Of a stretch of DNA of 46,432 nt, positions 9,473-18,078 are shown one piece after another. Each line of letters starts with the position of its first letter. The first letter of the stretch is position 1. The position numbers were made by a program, and so were the translations under genes. The notes beneath the pieces were generated by a model. That model searched no databases and was not told the origin of the DNA. It was given only the letters and a program-made list of their open reading frames with translations. Source of the stretch: Alistipes sp. (GTDB lineage Bacteria; Bacteroidota; Bacteroidia; Bacteroidales; Rikenellaceae); the NCBI GenBank assembly GCA_017416915.1, contig JAFQAN010000022.1, positions 1 through 46,432 of the forward strand. The letters run 5' to 3'.

Positions 9473-9498
9473 AACAATCAATTATATTGTAAGTTAAA

Positions 9499-10203
9499 CT
9501 ACCATTTCATCTGTCGGCGACGCAACGCCACGTAGCACAACGCATAGAGTATCACAGGAACAAGGCAGTAGAGCGTCATAGCGACCTCGGCGATATACTC
9601 CGTATCGCGTACTGGATTAAAGGGCAGTGGCGAGGCTGTCAATATCTCCACCAAGCCCCACAACAGAAGAACAACCGCCACGAAGGCGACCACATAGCTC
9701 ATCAGCAGGCTACGACGTGCCAGCAGGTTGATAAGTAGCGCCCCTGCGGCCGTAATCTGCACGAAGAGGTAGAGCGGCCACCGCAAGAAGACCTCGTCGA
9801 AGAAGAGCGTAAGGACGTACTCTAAGCCAAACGTATCCTCAAAGGTAACTAATCCGATAAGTAGCACAGACAACGAGGCGACAACGAACAGCAGTGGCAT
9901 CACTACCGCCGAGTTGAAGAGCATAAAGAGCATCTGCTCCTCAGCCGACACGGGAAGCGCAGCGGCGATATATCTTGTGCCGCGGTCTCGCATAAGATAG
10001 GTGTTACACTTGGCGATACCCAAGCCACAAAAGAGATATACGACAAGCGACGCTTCGACACCATTTACCACACTATCCGAGAGCAGCGAGAAGATTAATG
10101 GCACTGCCATAATCTCCAAAAAGAGTGTGAGATATTGTCGCCACAGCGCGGCATAGTGGTAACGTCCAAAGGCGACAGCACGTCGTAGAGATAGTGTTGC
10201 CAT
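9499..10203 (-). CDS. ABC transporter membrane subunit, putative
   Basis: This 234-residue protein has about six membrane segments (LTLFLEIMAVPLIFSLL, VVMPLLFVVASLSVLLIGLV, YVVAFVAVVLLLWGLV, LYCLVPVILYALCYVAL) and ends in RRRQMKW. The start lies 3 bases from the ATPase stop, so they are translationally linked. It shares the local motif LPVSAEEQMLFMLFN with LPVSVAERYAFILLN of the downstream gene, pointing to an old duplication. I infer it is one half of a heteromeric exporter in the YtrA-type operon. Confidence 0.75.
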   Translation of the reverse strand: MATLSLRRAVAFGRYHYAALWRQYLTLFLEIMAVPLIFSLLSDSVVNGVEASLVVYLFCGLGIAKCNTYLMRDRGTRYIAAALPVSAEEQMLFMLFNSAVVMPLLFVVASLSVLLIGLVTFEDTFGLEYVLTLFFDEVFLRWPLYLFVQITAAGALLINLLARRSLLMSYVVAFVAVVLLLWGLVEILTASPLPFNPVRDTEYIAEVAMTLYCLVPVILYALCYVALRRRQMKW

Positions 10204-10206
10204 AGC

Positions 10207-11034
10207 CTACCTAATAAAGAGTTCCGATATTGCCTTGCGGTTGGCTGTTGCGGCGTTGAAGAGCAACTCGATATTCAACGAAGACTCCTCGCCACTGTCG
10301 TTTACCGCCACCGCCACATCGCCTACAACGCTGCGCTCACGATATAGCACCTCCGCCCCATCCGACACGCGACCGAAGCTCAGACGGCTACATATCTCGG
10401 CAGTGGTGGCATTGAGCGCAACACCCTCCGTATCGAGGATGATGATATTGTCGATAAGCTGCTCTACATCAGCAACCTGATGTGTCGAGATAACGACCAT
10501 ACGTTCATCATCGACATAGCCCGCCAGCAGACGACGAAAGGCACCCTTCGACGGTATATCTAAGCCGTTGGTCGGCTCGTCGAGAAGCAGCATACGCACG
10601 TTGCACGCCAGAGCAAAGGCGATATATGCCTTCTTGCGCTGACCCATCGACAGAGAGTGCAGACGCACGTCGGCATCTACGTTAAGCTCGCGGCAGTAGC
10701 CGAGCATCTGCTCCATATCGAAATTGGGATAGAATGGCGCGGTTATCGCAGCATAACGTCTCAGCGAGACATTGGGTAGGTCAAACTCCTCTGGAACGAT
10801 AAACATACTACTCAGCATCTCGGGGTGGCGCTCCATTGGATTACGACCATCAACACATACCCGACCAGAATCGGGACGCATAATGCCGCAGACGATTTTC
10901 AGCAGCGTGGTCTTACCTATGCCGTTGCAGCCCAAAAGACCGTGTATATGACCCGTCGAGAGGTTGAGTGTGATGTTGCTCAAAACAGGATGTTTGCGTC
11001 GATAGGCAAACGAGAGGTTATTCAGCTCTATCAT
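10207..11034 (-). CDS. ABC transporter ATP-binding protein (YtrA-operon type)
   Basis: A 275-residue ATPase with Walker A GCNGIGKTT (35-43), the ABC signature LSMGQ (128-132), Walker B LLLLDEP (148-154) and the H-loop STHQ (about 186). A C-terminal extension of about 70 residues follows the nucleotide-binding domain. It energises the two membrane proteins encoded directly downstream. In YtrA-type systems such transporters are induced by cell-envelope-acting compounds; that link is by family only. The gene leads the operon and its promoter carries a YtrA-like operator. Confidence 0.9.
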   Translation of the reverse strand: MIELNNLSFAYRRKHPVLSNITLNLSTGHIHGLLGCNGIGKTTLLKIVCGIMRPDSGRVCVDGRNPMERHPEMLSSMFIVPEEFDLPNVSLRRYAAITAPFYPNFDMEQMLGYCRELNVDADVRLHSLSMGQRKKAYIAFALACNVRMLLLDEPTNGLDIPSKGAFRRLLAGYVDDERMVVISTHQVADVEQLIDNIIILDTEGVALNATTAEICSRLSFGRVSDGAEVLYRERSVVGDVAVAVNDSGEESSLNIELLFNAATANRKAISELFIR

Positions 11035-11075
11035 AATTAAAAATGTTTGTTTGTCGTTGTTAGTGCGAAGTACAT

Positions 11076-11131
11076 CGTGTATCGCACACTTAATACACTA
11101 CAAAGGTAGCCATATTTTTTGAAGATGCAAA
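11076..11131 (-). promoter_or_regulatory. Promoter and YtrA-like operator of the ABC operon
   Basis: On the minus strand TTTG (11131-11128), 19 bases, then TACCTTTG (11108-11101) is a very good Bacteroidota promoter. One base further on lies AGTGTA-N12-TACACG (11099-11076), a near-perfect inverted repeat covering the start site. Bound repressor would block initiation. The 370-base stretch 11041-11409 otherwise holds the divergent promoter and a leader hairpin, with no gene. Confidence 0.75.
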
Positions 11132-11227
11132 CTTTTCGCAATATTTTTTCGAGCGAAATCCCACACAAACGCCATAAATACATATATATAAGGTATAAAA
11201 ATTTATTGTGATTTTTTGCTCAAAAAA

Positions 11228-11284
11228 TTTGGAGGTATGAAATATTGCTGATATATTTGCAGTGTATTAGTTGAGTAATACACT
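11228..11284 (+). promoter_or_regulatory. Promoter and YtrA-like operator of the outer-membrane barrel gene
   Basis: TTTG (11228-11231), 20 bases, then TATATTTG (11252-11259) forms the promoter. One base later comes the operator AGTGTA-N12-TACACT (11261-11284), in which AGTGTATTA and TAATACACT are a perfect 9-bp inverted repeat. The spacing from -7 box to operator is the same as at the divergent ABC promoter. Confidence 0.75.
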
Positions 11285-11318
11285 AAAATTAGGCAACAAT
11301 TAAAAAAAATTGCAGTTC

Positions 11319-11372
11319 GGTGTTACTATTTCGACAAGTTATACGTTATATAGTTGTCGGAGCGAAGACACC
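11319..11372 (+). other. Leader hairpin upstream of the barrel gene
   Basis: In the roughly 145-base untranslated leader, GGTGT (11319-11323) can pair with ACACC (11368-11372), enclosing CGACAA (11332-11337) paired with TTGTCG (11354-11359). It may affect mRNA stability or be a regulatory leader. No known riboswitch is recognised. Confidence 0.3.
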
Positions 11373-11409
11373 AAGACGAGCAAACAGTAAAAATTAAAAC
11401 ATAGAGACG

Positions 11410-13800
11410 ATGAAAAGGTTAGGTTTCTTGCTTCTTGCAAGCATACTCTTTACGGCGGCGGCAGCCACAGCACAGCGTTATAACGTCACGGGACGCGTCA
11501 TAGATAGCGAGCAGAAGGTCATACCCTACGCCACTGCTGTCATCCTTGATGGCAACACACAGGCGGCAGGTGGCACGACAAACGACAAGGGAGAGTTCTC
11601 ACTTAGCGTAGCTGCGGGCGACTACACGCTGCAACTCTCGTTCATCGGCTACACGACATACCGCACCGAGATTAGCGTCGAGCAGTCGCTCGACCTCGGC
11701 GACATAACGCTTGTGGCAGATGCCACGCAGATTGACGAGGTGGTGGTAACGGCGCAGCTTATACGCCGCGAGGCAGACCGCTTTGTGGTGGATGTTGCCA
11801 ACTCGCCGATAGCCATAGGCAAGGATGGCGAGGAGCTACTTAAATCGGCACCAGGCGTATGGATAAACGACGACAAGGTGTCGATAAATGGAGCGTCAGG
11901 CTCGAAGATATACCTTAACGACCGTGAGGTACGCTTGGATGATGCACAGCTGATGGCATATCTGCGCTCGCTACGCGCCGAGGACATACAGCGCATCGAG
12001 GTAGTGCCACAGGTGGGTGCCGACTACGACGCATCGTCATCGGGCGGAGTAATAAAGATTACGACAAAGCGCCGCTTGGATATGGGTCTTATGGGTTCGG
12101 CTTCGCTTGTTGCGAATGGCACAAAGGGTATGTGGAATGTGATGCCGTCGCTATCGCTAAACTACTCGCAGGGCAAGATTAACAGCTACGCACGACTCTG
12201 GGCGGGCGGCAATGGTCAGAGCTACGAGACGGTAGAGCATACCGACTACACTTCGACATCTATTATCGACGCTGCGACGAAGATGGACGATCGCTCAACG
12301 TGGGCAGGCGGCAATGTAGGCGTCGTCTATGATATTAACGACAAGCACTCGCTGGGTGCCGAGTTGCAGTACAACTATTGGGACAGCAACGACAACAGCA
12401 CGACATGGACCGAACGCACATTTGGAGGGGCTACCACACGCAGTGATGGCGACTACAACAGCCACACACGCAGCAATATGCTCACCGCCACACTCAACTA
12501 CATATATAAGATAGACGATAAGGGTTCTACGGTAAAACTTATCGGCGACTACACCCGCTCGTCAAACCCCAGAGGCAACAACTACTACGACACATCGTAC
12601 GACTATGCAACGCCGCAGCTTGTGCGCGACTCAACCCACCGCTACAACTCCAACAGCCTCTACCAGCTCGGCACAGCAACCCTCGCCTTGGAGAAGGTGC
12701 TATCGCCCAAGGTAACGCTCAAAGCGGGTGCAAAATATACCTATAACAACAACGCCAACGACGCTACGTATGAATACCTCAAAGGCGACATTTGGCAGCA
12801 CAACGTCGAGCGCAGCTACGACATAGGCTACACGGAGAATATCGGCGCTGCGTACATCATCGCCTCGGCACGTCTCGGTCGCGTAAGCCTTGTGGGCGGT
12901 CTGCGTGGCGAATATACGTCGTTCCGCTCGAAAGATGGCCTGGTAAAGCAGGACTACTTCAACCTCTTTCCTAATGCCAACATATCGTACTCGCTGACCG
13001 CCGATGGCGCATACTCGCTCATCGCTCAGTACTCGCGCACCATATCGCGACCATCGTTTTGGGCATTGTCGCCCAACGAGACAAAGGTGTCGGAGTATAT
13101 GATACAGCGTGGCAACCCCGAGCTAAAACCGTCGTACAACAACTCGCTGTCGGTAACCGCCGTGCTGAAATATAAATACAGCATAAGTGTAGGTATGCAG
13201 ATTATGCAGAACGCCATACAGCAGACGACGCTTGTCGATAAGCAAAATCCCGAGCTGCTGATACTGCAAACCATCAACTACCCCACGCTTAACAACTTCT
13301 ACGCCTCGGTAACGCTCCCCTTCCAAATTACGAAGTGGTGGTCGGCAAACTTGAACTTTACGGGTATGTATATGGGACAGCGCATATATGAGGGCGAGGC
13401 TGTGCGCCGCAACTTTATGTGCGTGGCAAATGCGCAGACGTCGTTCACGCTGCCCAAGAACTTCTTTATCGAGTTGGACGGTATGTATATGCACGGCGCA
13501 CAGGCAGGCAACACGAAGATTGGCGACATGTATAACCTCAACCTGACTTTGAAGAAGCGTATGTTCGACAATAAACTGACCATCGCCCTCGGCGCACAGA
13601 ATATCGTTACCTCCAAGCAGCGCATATTTATCGAGGAGGAGACGTTTACTCGCGTTATGACGGCAGACCAGCCCTGGAATAGGGTCTCTGCGAAGCTCAG
13701 CATAAGCTATAACTTCAATGCTGGTAAGTCGTTCCGTGCCAAGTCGGTAGAGAGTGGTTCGGCAGAGGATAAGGGTCGTCTCGGCGGCGGCGGAAACTAA
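11410..13800 (+). CDS. Outer-membrane beta-barrel protein, TonB-dependent-receptor-like
   Basis: The 796-residue protein starts with a signal peptide (cleavage near AATAQ, residue 22). A carboxypeptidase-regulatory-like beta-sandwich follows (about 25-105, with VTGRVIDSEQKVIPYATAVI), then a plug-like domain (about 110-215: VVVTAQLIRREADRF, GVIKITTKRR) and a long barrel of alternating aromatic strands to the C-terminus. This plan fits the outer membrane beta-barrel family related to TonB-dependent receptors. It is divergent from the ABC operon and carries the same operator, so the two are likely co-induced. It could export or import the transporter's substrate or be an envelope-stress porin. 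The ligand is not predictable. Confidence 0.85.
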   Translation: MKRLGFLLLASILFTAAAATAQRYNVTGRVIDSEQKVIPYATAVILDGNTQAAGGTTNDKGEFSLSVAAGDYTLQLSFIGYTTYRTEISVEQSLDLGDITLVADATQIDEVVVTAQLIRREADRFVVDVANSPIAIGKDGEELLKSAPGVWINDDKVSINGASGSKIYLNDREVRLDDAQLMAYLRSLRAEDIQRIEVVPQVGADYDASSSGGVIKITTKRRLDMGLMGSASLVANGTKGMWNVMPSLSLNYSQGKINSYARLWAGGNGQSYETVEHTDYTSTSIIDAATKMDDRSTWAGGNVGVVYDINDKHSLGAELQYNYWDSNDNSTTWTERTFGGATTRSDGDYNSHTRSNMLTATLNYIYKIDDKGSTVKLIGDYTRSSNPRGNNYYDTSYDYATPQLVRDSTHRYNSNSLYQLGTATLALEKVLSPKVTLKAGAKYTYNNNANDATYEYLKGDIWQHNVERSYDIGYTENIGAAYIIASARLGRVSLVGGLRGEYTSFRSKDGLVKQDYFNLFPNANISYSLTADGAYSLIAQYSRTISRPSFWALSPNETKVSEYMIQRGNPELKPSYNNSLSVTAVLKYKYSISVGMQIMQNAIQQTTLVDKQNPELLILQTINYPTLNNFYASVTLPFQITKWWSANLNFTGMYMGQRIYEGEAVRRNFMCVANAQTSFTLPKNFFIELDGMYMHGAQAGNTKIGDMYNLNLTLKKRMFDNKLTIALGAQNIVTSKQRIFIEEETFTRVMTADQPWNRVSAKLSISYNFNAGKSFRAKSVESGSAEDKGRLGGGGN

Positions 13801-13876
13801 ACAATGCCGAGCAACGCGTAGAGTTGAGTAGAGCGCGGTCCTTATAAGAACGGCTGGGACGACAGGAGCGCGAAAA

Positions 13877-14063
13877 GGCGCGCGATTGACTGGGAAAGAC
13901 TGGGAACGGCTGAGAAAGACTGGGTGGTGCGCCGACGAGACGGCAGGACGACGAGACCACGAGACTACGAGACCGCGGGACCACGGGACTACGAGACTAT
14001 GAAAAACACAGGCATTCTCAGTCGTTCTCAGGCATTCTCAGCCGTGCGAGGCTGTGCGAGGCA
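13877..14063. repeat. Composite intergenic repeat B
   Basis: It has the same order as repeat A: GCGCGCGATTGACTGGGA, four forward decamers (about 13886-13925), eight CGRGACNN octamers (13936-13999), TGAAAAACACAGGC, reverse decamers (about 14011-14042) and the GTGCGAGGCTGTGCGAGGCAG spacer. The short piece 13801-13876 after the barrel gene stop shows nothing recognisable. No gene is supported here. Confidence 0.8.
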
Positions 14064-14188
14064 GCTTGTCGTCAGAGTGGTGTAGCAGTACCGCCGATAA
14101 AGATATTGGGCTGGATGGATAGTACTGAGCGTACATTCCATTCAGCCCAATGATTGAGGCGGCGCTGATGCGCCGCTATCACGACAAG
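14064..14188. repeat. GTAC-tip hairpin unit B1
   Basis: A 125-base hairpin. The ends are CTTGTCGTCAGAGTGG and CCGCTATCACGACAAG; the G-to-T change in the left end is matched by C-to-A in the right end relative to unit A. The inner arm ATTGGGCTGGATGGA pairs with TCCATTCAGCCCAAT, and the tip is GTAC-TGAGC-GTAC. Confidence 0.8.
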
Positions 14189-14190
14189 TG

Positions 14191-14318
14191 CTTGGCGGGA
14201 GAAGGGTTGCAGATGTGTTCTATCGCAAAAGAGAGTGCCGTGGGATAGTACTAAAACGTACAGCCCACGGCACTCTACTTTTTGGGATGGGACGCAGATG
14301 CGCCCTTATACTGCCAAG
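14191..14318. repeat. GTAC-tip hairpin unit B2
   Basis: A 128-base hairpin directly after B1, with ends CTTGGCGGGAGAAGGG and CCCTTATACTGCCAAG. The arm AGAGTGCCGTGGG (starting 14232) pairs perfectly with CCCACGGCACTCT, and the tip is GTAC-TAAAAC-GTAC. It ends 3 bases before the stop codon of the DPP III gene and so lies in that gene's 3' untranslated region. Confidence 0.8.
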
Positions 14319-14321
14319 CCC

Positions 14322-16334
14322 CTAATTCAGCGACGGCAAGAACGAATAATCCCTTCCATACTTCATCATCTGCTGCACATAGTTCGCAGGATACGAGATA
14401 CGTACATCAATGATATGACCAGTCTTATCATATACAGGCAGGTACTCGGGGTTTACGAAGCCACCATAAGGCTCAATATTCAAGGCATTGTTACGCTCTA
14501 TAACCTCGTTATGGAGCTTCGCATCTACCTTCACAGCATAGTCCTCAACAAGGGCGCGGCAAGCCTCATAGTCGCCCTCCGACTTGATGCGCTGCACCTC
14601 GCACAGAAGCTCACCAAATAGCTCGCGGAGACGCTCAAAGTCGTTTACGACGATATAGTGCTTACCATCCTTCTCTATCCACTCGATGACATTCTCCGCC
14701 TTGCCCTTCTCGTAGCACCACTCGGCGATGAGCTTACGGTTGCGCATGTGAGACTCCTCGACATTCTTGCCAGGCTCGATACGCGACAGCTGTGTCATCA
14801 TACCATTCATAATATACTTGCTATACTGCGCCCACGCCACGTCAAGCGTCGGGATAAGACCAATCTCCACGAGCTTCTCATCACCGAGGTAGTAGAGCGC
14901 AAAGAGGTCGGCACGTGCCTCCTCCAATGTAGAAGAGTAGGTGCGTAGCTCGTCGCCCTTGACACCTGGGGCAAGCTGTCCCGAGCCGTGACCAAGACAC
15001 TCGTGCAGGTCGGTATGGAGGTCATCGCTGAGCTTACCATACTTCGCCATACGCTCGCGGTCCTCGGCGCGCAGCACAAACTCCTCCATAAAGCCGTTGC
15101 CCTGTGCAGCCTTATCGTAGGCGTAGGTTATGTTGTCGATGGTTACCGACTTCGAGCCATGCTCCTTACGTATCCAGTCGGCATTAGGCAGGTTGATGCC
15201 TATCGCCGTTGCGGGGTAGCAGTCGCCACCGAGCATCGCCACGGTGATAACCTTTGCCGAGACGCCCTTAACCTTCTTCTTGCGATATTTGGGGTTGATA
15301 GGCGCGTTATCCTCAAACCACTGCGCGTTGGCAGCCATAATCTCCGTACGATGGCACGCCTCCTCGTCGCGGAAGTTTACCACCGACTCCCACGACGCCT
15401 TGCGACCGAGAGGGTCGCCATAGCTCTCGATGAAGCCATTGACGAAATCTACATTCGACTTGGTGTCCTGCACCCACAACACGCTATAATCGTCGAAATC
15501 CTTCAAGTCGCCCGAGCGGTAGTACTTGATAAGTGCCTCGACCACCTCGCGCTGCTGCTTGTTTGCCACCGTTGCAGCCTTCTCCAACCAATATACAATC
15601 TGCTCGATAGCAGGCGAATACATACCGCCTACACGCCATACACGCTCCACAACATTACCCTCCGCATCGCGCATCAGCTTCGAGTTAAGACCATACGATA
15701 TAGGCTCGGGGTTGTTGCCGTCGGCAGCTACCATCTTGGCGTAGAAGTCCTCGACATCCTGCTGCGTGACGCCCTCGTAGTAGTTGTTCGCCGAGGTTAT
15801 CACCACATCATCACCCTGCGTCTGATTGAGGCGCGAGGGGTACAACTCGGGGTCGAAGATGATGGCGCAGAGGAAGTCGTTGTCGATATGACGGTCTGTG
15901 TACTTCATATATCGCGACAGCTGCTCGCGGAACCACGCCTCCGAGAACTCGGGGACAAACTTGTCGTTCGAGTAGTGGTGGTGAATACCGTTAGCAAACC
16001 ACACCTTTTTCAAGTACTTCTCGAATGCCTTGAAGTCGTCGCACTCGCGGTCTGTTGTCGAGGTATATATCTTTTCGAGCGTACGACGTACGGCAAGGTT
16101 GTACTTAAAGTTCTGGTCGAAGAGTATGTCGCGACCACACTTCGCCGCCTCCGAGAGGTAATATACATACTCCTTCTCTTTGAGCGTCAGATTATCAAAG
16201 CCTGGCACCTCGTAGCGTATCACCTTGACATCGTCGAAGCGATCGACAATCCACGGCTTCTCTGGCTCTGCGGCAGTTACGGCTGTTGCCGCTGCAAAAA
16301 TTCCCATAGCGGTAAATCCTAAAAGTTTGTTCAT
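14322..16334 (-). CDS. Dipeptidyl peptidase III (M49 family metallopeptidase)
   Basis: A 670-residue zinc exopeptidase that removes dipeptides from the N-terminus of oligopeptides. The M49 signature HECLGH is at residues 444-449 (zinc ligands H444 and H449, catalytic E445), and the second motif EEARAD supplies the third zinc ligand (E472). The 28-residue spacing from first histidine to this glutamate agrees with bacterial members. An N-terminal signal peptide (about 1-22, ending TAVTAAEPE) suggests a periplasmic location, unlike the cytosolic eukaryotic enzyme. Transcribed alone from a good promoter at 16375-16405; two hairpin units lie immediately downstream. Confidence 0.92.
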   Translation of the reverse strand: MNKLLGFTAMGIFAAATAVTAAEPEKPWIVDRFDDVKVIRYEVPGFDNLTLKEKEYVYYLSEAAKCGRDILFDQNFKYNLAVRRTLEKIYTSTTDRECDDFKAFEKYLKKVWFANGIHHHYSNDKFVPEFSEAWFREQLSRYMKYTDRHIDNDFLCAIIFDPELYPSRLNQTQGDDVVITSANNYYEGVTQQDVEDFYAKMVAADGNNPEPISYGLNSKLMRDAEGNVVERVWRVGGMYSPAIEQIVYWLEKAATVANKQQREVVEALIKYYRSGDLKDFDDYSVLWVQDTKSNVDFVNGFIESYGDPLGRKASWESVVNFRDEEACHRTEIMAANAQWFEDNAPINPKYRKKKVKGVSAKVITVAMLGGDCYPATAIGINLPNADWIRKEHGSKSVTIDNITYAYDKAAQGNGFMEEFVLRAEDRERMAKYGKLSDDLHTDLHECLGHGSGQLAPGVKGDELRTYSSTLEEARADLFALYYLGDEKLVEIGLIPTLDVAWAQYSKYIMNGMMTQLSRIEPGKNVEESHMRNRKLIAEWCYEKGKAENVIEWIEKDGKHYIVVNDFERLRELFGELLCEVQRIKSEGDYEACRALVEDYAVKVDAKLHNEVIERNNALNIEPYGGFVNPEYLPVYDKTGHIIDVRISYPANYVQQMMKYGRDYSFLPSLN

Positions 16335-16374
16335 TTCGTTGGTTATTTATTACAATTATTGTTCTAACAATTTG

Positions 16375-16405
16375 TAAATATAGGCATTTTTTTCAAGACC
16401 ACAAA
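16375..16405 (-). promoter_or_regulatory. Promoter of the DPP III gene
   Basis: On the minus strand TTTG (16405-16402), 19 bases, TATATTTA (16382-16375). It leaves a leader of about 35 bases before the ATG. Confidence 0.6.
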
Positions 16406-16466
16406 CTATTTCCACCGATTTAATCAATATTACGGCACGGCACGTTCAACGAGGCAGAATTTTGAT

Positions 16467-16474
16467 TAACTTTG
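16467..16474 (+). promoter_or_regulatory. -7 element for the DUF486 gene
   Basis: TAACTTTG matches TAnnTTTG and lies 24 bases before the ATG. No convincing -33 TTTG is seen at the expected spacing. Confidence 0.5.
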
Positions 16475-16498
16475 CCGCAAAATAACAGATAGGAGACT

Positions 16499-16867
16499 AT
16501 GTTTTTCAAAGGATTATCGACCATCGGATTGTTGGTCTGCTCAAATATCTTTATGACCCTTGCATGGTATGGACACATCGCCTTCAAGTCGCGCTTGGAG
16601 CGCTACGGTATGGTTGCTATCGTGCTGCTCAGCTGGGGTATAGCACTATTTGAGTACTGCTTCCAAGTTCCCGCCAACCGCATAGGTAGCGCCGAGCTTG
16701 GTGGACCGTTTACGCTGTGGCAATTGAAGGTTATCCAAGAGGTTATCTCGTTGGTTGTCTTCACACTCTTTGCGGTGTTGTTCGTCAAGGGCGACCCGTT
16801 GAAGTGGAACCACCTTGCGGGCTTTGCCTGCTTGGTCTTGGCGGTATATTTCATTTTCAGGAAGTAG
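16499..16867 (+). CDS. DUF486 / DMT-type small membrane protein
   Basis: A 122-residue protein with four hydrophobic spans (about 5-25, 36-52, 75-97 and 102-120). It carries the DUF486 pattern: SNIFMTLAWYGHIAF near the start, FEYCFQVPANRIG in the middle and FTLWQLKVIQEVISLVVF before the third span. It belongs to the drug/metabolite transporter clan, but no substrate is established. It is a single gene divergent from the DPP III gene, with AGGAGA 8 bases before the ATG. Confidence 0.88.
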   Translation: MFFKGLSTIGLLVCSNIFMTLAWYGHIAFKSRLERYGMVAIVLLSWGIALFEYCFQVPANRIGSAELGGPFTLWQLKVIQEVISLVVFTLFAVLFVKGDPLKWNHLAGFACLVLAVYFIFRK

Positions 16868-16870
16868 CGG

Positions 16871-16898
16871 CTGCGCGCTGTCGCCACGCTCCCAAGCG
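16871..16898. repeat. 28-base dispersed repeat, copy 1
   Basis: The 28 bases beginning CTGCGCGCTGTCGCCACGCT recur with one change at 23293-23320, again on the left side of a hairpin-unit cluster. Confidence 0.6.
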
Positions 16899-17035
16899 GA
16901 GGTGCGCGATTAAATAGGAGGCGAGCTAACGAGACAACGAGACCACGAGACTACGAGACAACGAGACGCATAAAAAACACAGGCGTTCTCAGTCTTTCTC
17001 AGTCTTTCTCAGCTGTGCGCGGCTGCGCGTGGCAT
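16899..17035. repeat. Composite intergenic repeat C (short form)
   Basis: A reduced copy. The forward decamers are lost or degenerate (GCGCGATTAAATAGGA), five CGAGACNN octamers remain (16930-16969), then ATAAAAAACACAGGC, three reverse decamers ending TTCTCAG and the GTGCGCGGCTGCGCGTGGCAT spacer. No gene is supported. Confidence 0.7.
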
Positions 17036-17160
17036 CTTGGCGTCAGAGTGGTGCAGATACAACGCTCGGCGAATTTCGAGCCGATGGGCTGTACTAAGGC
17101 GTACTGCCCATTGGCGAGATAATTCGTTAGCGGAAGTAGATGCGCCGCTATCACGACAAG
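17036..17160. repeat. GTAC-tip hairpin unit C1
   Basis: A 125-base unit with ends CTTGGCGTCAGAGTGG and CCGCTATCACGACAAG (one unpaired position). The arm around GCCGATGGGC pairs with GCCCATTGGC, and the tip is GTAC-TAAGGC-GTAC. The arm sequence is unique in the window. Confidence 0.78.
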
Positions 17161-17162
17161 AG

Positions 17163-17289
17163 CTTGGTGGGAGAAGGGTTGCAGATGTGTTCTATCGCAA
17201 ATGAAAGTGCCGTGGGATAGTACTAAAACGTACAGCCCACGGTACTTTACTTTTGGGATAGGACGCAGATGCGCCCTTATCACGCCAAG
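17163..17289. repeat. GTAC-tip hairpin unit C2
   Basis: A 127-base unit whose arm resembles those of B2 and E1: AAAGTGCCGTGGG pairs with CCCACGGTACTTT through a G-U pair, and the tip is GTAC-TAAAAC-GTAC. The ends are CTTGGTGGGAGAAGGG and CCCTTATCACGCCAAG. It lies between C1 and the rpmA terminator. Confidence 0.78.
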
Positions 17290-17291
17290 AC

Positions 17292-17324
17292 AAAAAAAAG
17301 AGAGCTATAAAAAAGCTCTCTTTT
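17292..17324 (-). terminator. Rho-independent terminator of rplU-rpmA
   Basis: On the minus strand AAAAGAGAGCT pairs with AGCTCTCTTTT around a 7-base loop and is followed by a run of eight T. It lies 20 bases beyond the rpmA stop. Confidence 0.85.
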
Positions 17325-17343
17325 CTCTCTCCGTGCAATACGG

Positions 17344-17604
17344 TTACTCAGCAATAGGAGTAACGCTCACATAAGACTTACCAGAAGCCTTCTTGCAGAA
17401 GCCGACGGTACCATCGACCAAAGCAAACAGAGTGTGGTCCTTACCCATACCCACGTTCTCACCGGGGTTGTGTACTGTGCCTCGCTGACGAACGATAATG
17501 TTACCCGCCTTAGCGAACTGACCACCGAAAAGCTTTACACCGAGTCGCTTGCTCTCTGACTCACGGCCGTTCTTCGAACTACCTACACCTTTTTTGTGTG
17601 CCAT
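17344..17604 (-). CDS. rpmA: 50S ribosomal protein L27
   Basis: An 86-residue protein with the L27 hallmarks: N-terminus [20 protein letters not shown], then GVKLFGGQ and the [10 protein letters not shown] block. The N-terminal tail reaches the peptidyl transferase centre in the ribosome. There is no N-terminal cleavable extension of the Firmicutes type. It follows rplU by 20 bases and ends at the terminator at 17292-17324. Confidence 0.98.
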   Translation of the reverse strand: MAHKKGVGSSKNGRESESKRLGVKLFGGQFAKAGNIIVRQRGTVHNPGENVGMGKDHTLFALVDGTVGFCKKASGKSYVSVTPIAE

Positions 17605-17624
17605 TTTCTACCAATTTTTAAGGG

Positions 17625-17936
17625 TTACGCATTAATTTCCTCAACGAGAACCTGCGTCAGATACTGACGATGACCGTTACATTTCTGATAGCCTGTTCTA
17701 CGCTTCTTCTTGAAGACAAGGACCTTGTCGTCCTTCAAGTGCTTCAAGATCTTGCACTTTACCGAGGCGCCTTCTACCACAGGTGCGCCCACCTTAACCT
17801 GACCGTCGTTATCCACAAGCAGGACTTTGTCGAAGCTCAAAGACGAATCTACTTCGCCTTGGAGACGGTGAACATAGAGCTTTCGACCCTTCTCAGCCTT
17901 GAACTGCTGACCTGCAATCTCTACTATTACGTACAT
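17625..17936 (-). CDS. rplU: 50S ribosomal protein L21
   Basis: A 103-residue 23S rRNA-binding protein. The family pattern is clear: [22 protein letters not shown] at the start, a central [16 protein letters not shown] and the [17 protein letters not shown]-terminal RNA-binding block. It is the first gene of the usual rplU-rpmA pair. Confidence 0.98.
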   Translation of the reverse strand: MYVIVEIAGQQFKAEKGRKLYVHRLQGEVDSSLSFDKVLLVDNDGQVKVGAPVVEGASVKCKILKHLKDDKVLVFKKKRRTGYQKCNGHRQYLTQVLVEEINA

Positions 17937-17965
17937 TTAATCTAAATAATTGAATGTTTAGCGCA

Positions 17966-17995
17966 CAAAGATACAAACATTTTCTCAAATTGCAA
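17966..17995 (-). promoter_or_regulatory. Promoter of rplU-rpmA
   Basis: On the minus strand TTG (17995-17993), 19 bases, TATCTTTG (17973-17966). The leader before the rplU ATG is only about 22 bases, too short for an L21-type autoregulatory leader. Confidence 0.6.
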
Positions 17996-18078
17996 CACTC
18001 CCCCACATTTTTTTTCATTTCTCAGGCTTTTTGCAATATTGCGCAGTGGTGGCACACTTTTGGTGCGTGGTGCGACGT

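Noticed and set aside
14064-14318. Insertion sequence or transposon remnant
   Set aside because: The inverted ends invite this, but there is no transposase and no clear target-site duplication at the units I checked by eye. A non-autonomous element remains possible.
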